6,421 nt of DNA from Veillonella sp. (lineage in GTDB: Bacteria; Bacillota; Negativicutes; Veillonellales; Veillonellaceae): assembly GCA_019419725.1 (NCBI GenBank), contig DXZL01000080.1, positions 1 through 6,421 on the forward strand, given 5' to 3'. A program made the position numbers and the translations under genes. Position 1 is the first letter of the stretch, and the number at the start of each line of letters is the position of its first letter. Below are positions 5,749 to 6,421 of the stretch, piece by piece. Below the pieces are notes generated by a model. The model saw only the letters and a program-made list of their open reading frames with translations. It was not told the origin of the DNA and did not search any database.

Positions 5749-6333
5749 ATGGATTTACTCTATGTTGTATTACGAACACTGCTCATATGTACTGTAGGTT
5801 TGCTCATCGCATTCCAAGGTCGACGTATGGGCCTATCGATTTTTAATCTAACGGGACGATTAAATCGACTTCAATTTATCATATGCTTTATCGTGCTAAT
5901 GATTTTATTCCACATCGTTCATTACATCGATGATCTATTCTTAGACTTTGTTGTATCCTTACCGGCTTATTGGTTTACACGGGTCATCATATGGATCTTA
6001 TTAGCAGCACTCTTCCCATTGTCCTGCATCTTATTTGGCCGTCGTATTCACGATATCGGCTTTAATGCATGGGCCGGGATTCTCTGGTCAGTAATTATTA
6101 TTTTCATCAATACTTACTCTGCTGTATCTCCATTCAATTACTTACTGGAACTTTTTGTATGGCTCATCGGCTTCCTCTTTTGGGTATTGCCGGGACAACC
6201 GGAACCAAACCAATACGGAAATCCTCCATTTATGCCTGTCAATCGACCAACTTACGAGTCAATGCAACAACCAGGATCTGAATCAGAACGAGAAATTAGA
6301 AAAACCGTTCGAAAACGTCGTAAAAAACGGTAA
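5749..6333 (+). CDS. DUF805 family inner-membrane protein, function unknown
   Basis: 194 residues. The three DUF805 landmarks are present: F-N-L-T-G-R-L-N-R (32-40; usual form F.GR..R), G97-R-R-I-H-D-I-G104 (usual form RRLHD.G), and P148-G...N154-Q-Y-G157 (usual form PG..G.N.YG). Membrane helices lie at about 5-23, 41-60, 76-97, 108-123 and 130-147. The first helix precedes the GR motif and is an addition to the common four-helix layout. The C-terminus is hydrophilic and ends in a strongly basic cluster, RKTVRKRRKKR (184-194), likely cytoplasmic. AAAGGGG precedes the ATG by about 6 bases. Only 21 bases and no hairpin separate it from the kinase, so the two are probably co-transcribed. The family has no established biochemical role, and a link to B6 salvage is not implied. 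An insertion sequence end begins 38 bases after its stop. Confidence 0.88.
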   Translation: MDLLYVVLRTLLICTVGLLIAFQGRRMGLSIFNLTGRLNRLQFIICFIVLMILFHIVHYIDDLFLDFVVSLPAYWFTRVIIWILLAALFPLSCILFGRRIHDIGFNAWAGILWSVIIIFINTYSAVSPFNYLLELFVWLIGFLFWVLPGQPEPNQYGNPPFMPVNRPTYESMQQPGSESEREIRKTVRKRRKKR

Positions 6334-6370
6334 AAAATAAAACAAACATAATAAAAAACGTATCTCTATT

Positions 6371-6421
6371 TGATCTGCACCCATTTTCTTGGACAGATAT
6401 AATTAAGCTACTTTTTGAGAA
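6371..6421. mobile_element. End of an IS3-family (IS150-like) insertion sequence, continuing past the right edge
   Basis: From 6371 the sequence TGATCTGCACCCATTTTCTT, followed by GGACA at 6391-6395, matches from memory the terminal inverted repeat of IS150-like members of the IS3 family, which begin with TG, then CTG and CCC, and about ten bases later TTGGACA. On the minus strand a reading frame entering from the edge ends SQKVA and stops at 6405-6403, about 32 bases from the element tip. That is where an orfB transposase usually ends, so the element may be inserted with its transposase on the minus strand, but five codons are too few to prove this. The partner repeat, transposase and target duplication lie outside the window. 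Confidence 0.66.

Noticed and set aside
6304..6331. Possible intrinsic terminator: ACCGTT and AACGGT arms around the DUF805 stop
   Set aside because: The 6-base arms enclose a 16-base loop. On the plus strand the hairpin is followed by A residues, not T. On the minus strand a short T run follows, but the hairpin is weak and mostly coding sequence.
6069..6340. Two short plus-strand frames overlapping the DUF805 gene
   Set aside because: They are out of frame with the recognised DUF805 motifs and are shadows of it.

Overview
The window looks like a compact stretch of chromosome from a low-to-moderate GC anaerobic Firmicute. My best guess is a diderm Negativicute of the Veillonella type. The guess rests on overall gene style, the base composition by eye, and a peptide-binding protein whose N-terminus lacks a lipobox cysteine. 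It is inference, not proof.

Left part, minus strand (about 4758 down to 1): one tightly packed operon for a peptide/oligopeptide ABC importer. In transcription order it reads permease OppB, permease OppC, ATPase OppD, ATPase OppF, a serine hydrolase of the class A beta-lactamase fold without a signal peptide, and the first 59 codons of an OppA/DppA-type (SBP_bac_5) substrate-binding protein that runs off the left edge. Neighbouring genes overlap by 1 to 8 bases or are 12 bases apart, and each has a purine-rich ribosome binding site inside the end of the gene before it, so the set is very probably co-translated. The binding protein captures peptides outside the inner membrane, OppB/OppC form the channel, and OppD/OppF (both with the four-cysteine C-terminal motif that holds a [4Fe-4S] cluster in relatives) drive uptake. 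The hydrolase, sitting in the cytosol by sequence, may act on what is imported.

Middle (about 4759 to 4893): a divergent intergenic region. On the plus strand there is a near-consensus sigma-70 promoter (TTTACA, 17 bases, TACAAT) for the right-hand genes. On the minus strand there is a TATAAT box for the opp operon, whose poor -35 lies inside a 16-base near-palindrome that could be an operator.

Right part, plus strand (4894 to 6333): a pyridoxamine/pyridoxal kinase-type PfkB enzyme (vitamin B6 salvage), then, 21 bases later, a small DUF805 membrane protein with a strongly basic tail. From 6371 the sequence matches the terminal inverted repeat of an IS3-family (IS150-like) insertion sequence, which continues past the right edge.

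No tRNA, rRNA, CRISPR array, riboswitch or convincing intrinsic terminator was seen. I do not see a wholly new system. The least ordinary items are the signal-less beta-lactamase-fold hydrolase embedded in the importer operon, the palindrome at the divergent promoters, and the IS end at the right edge.
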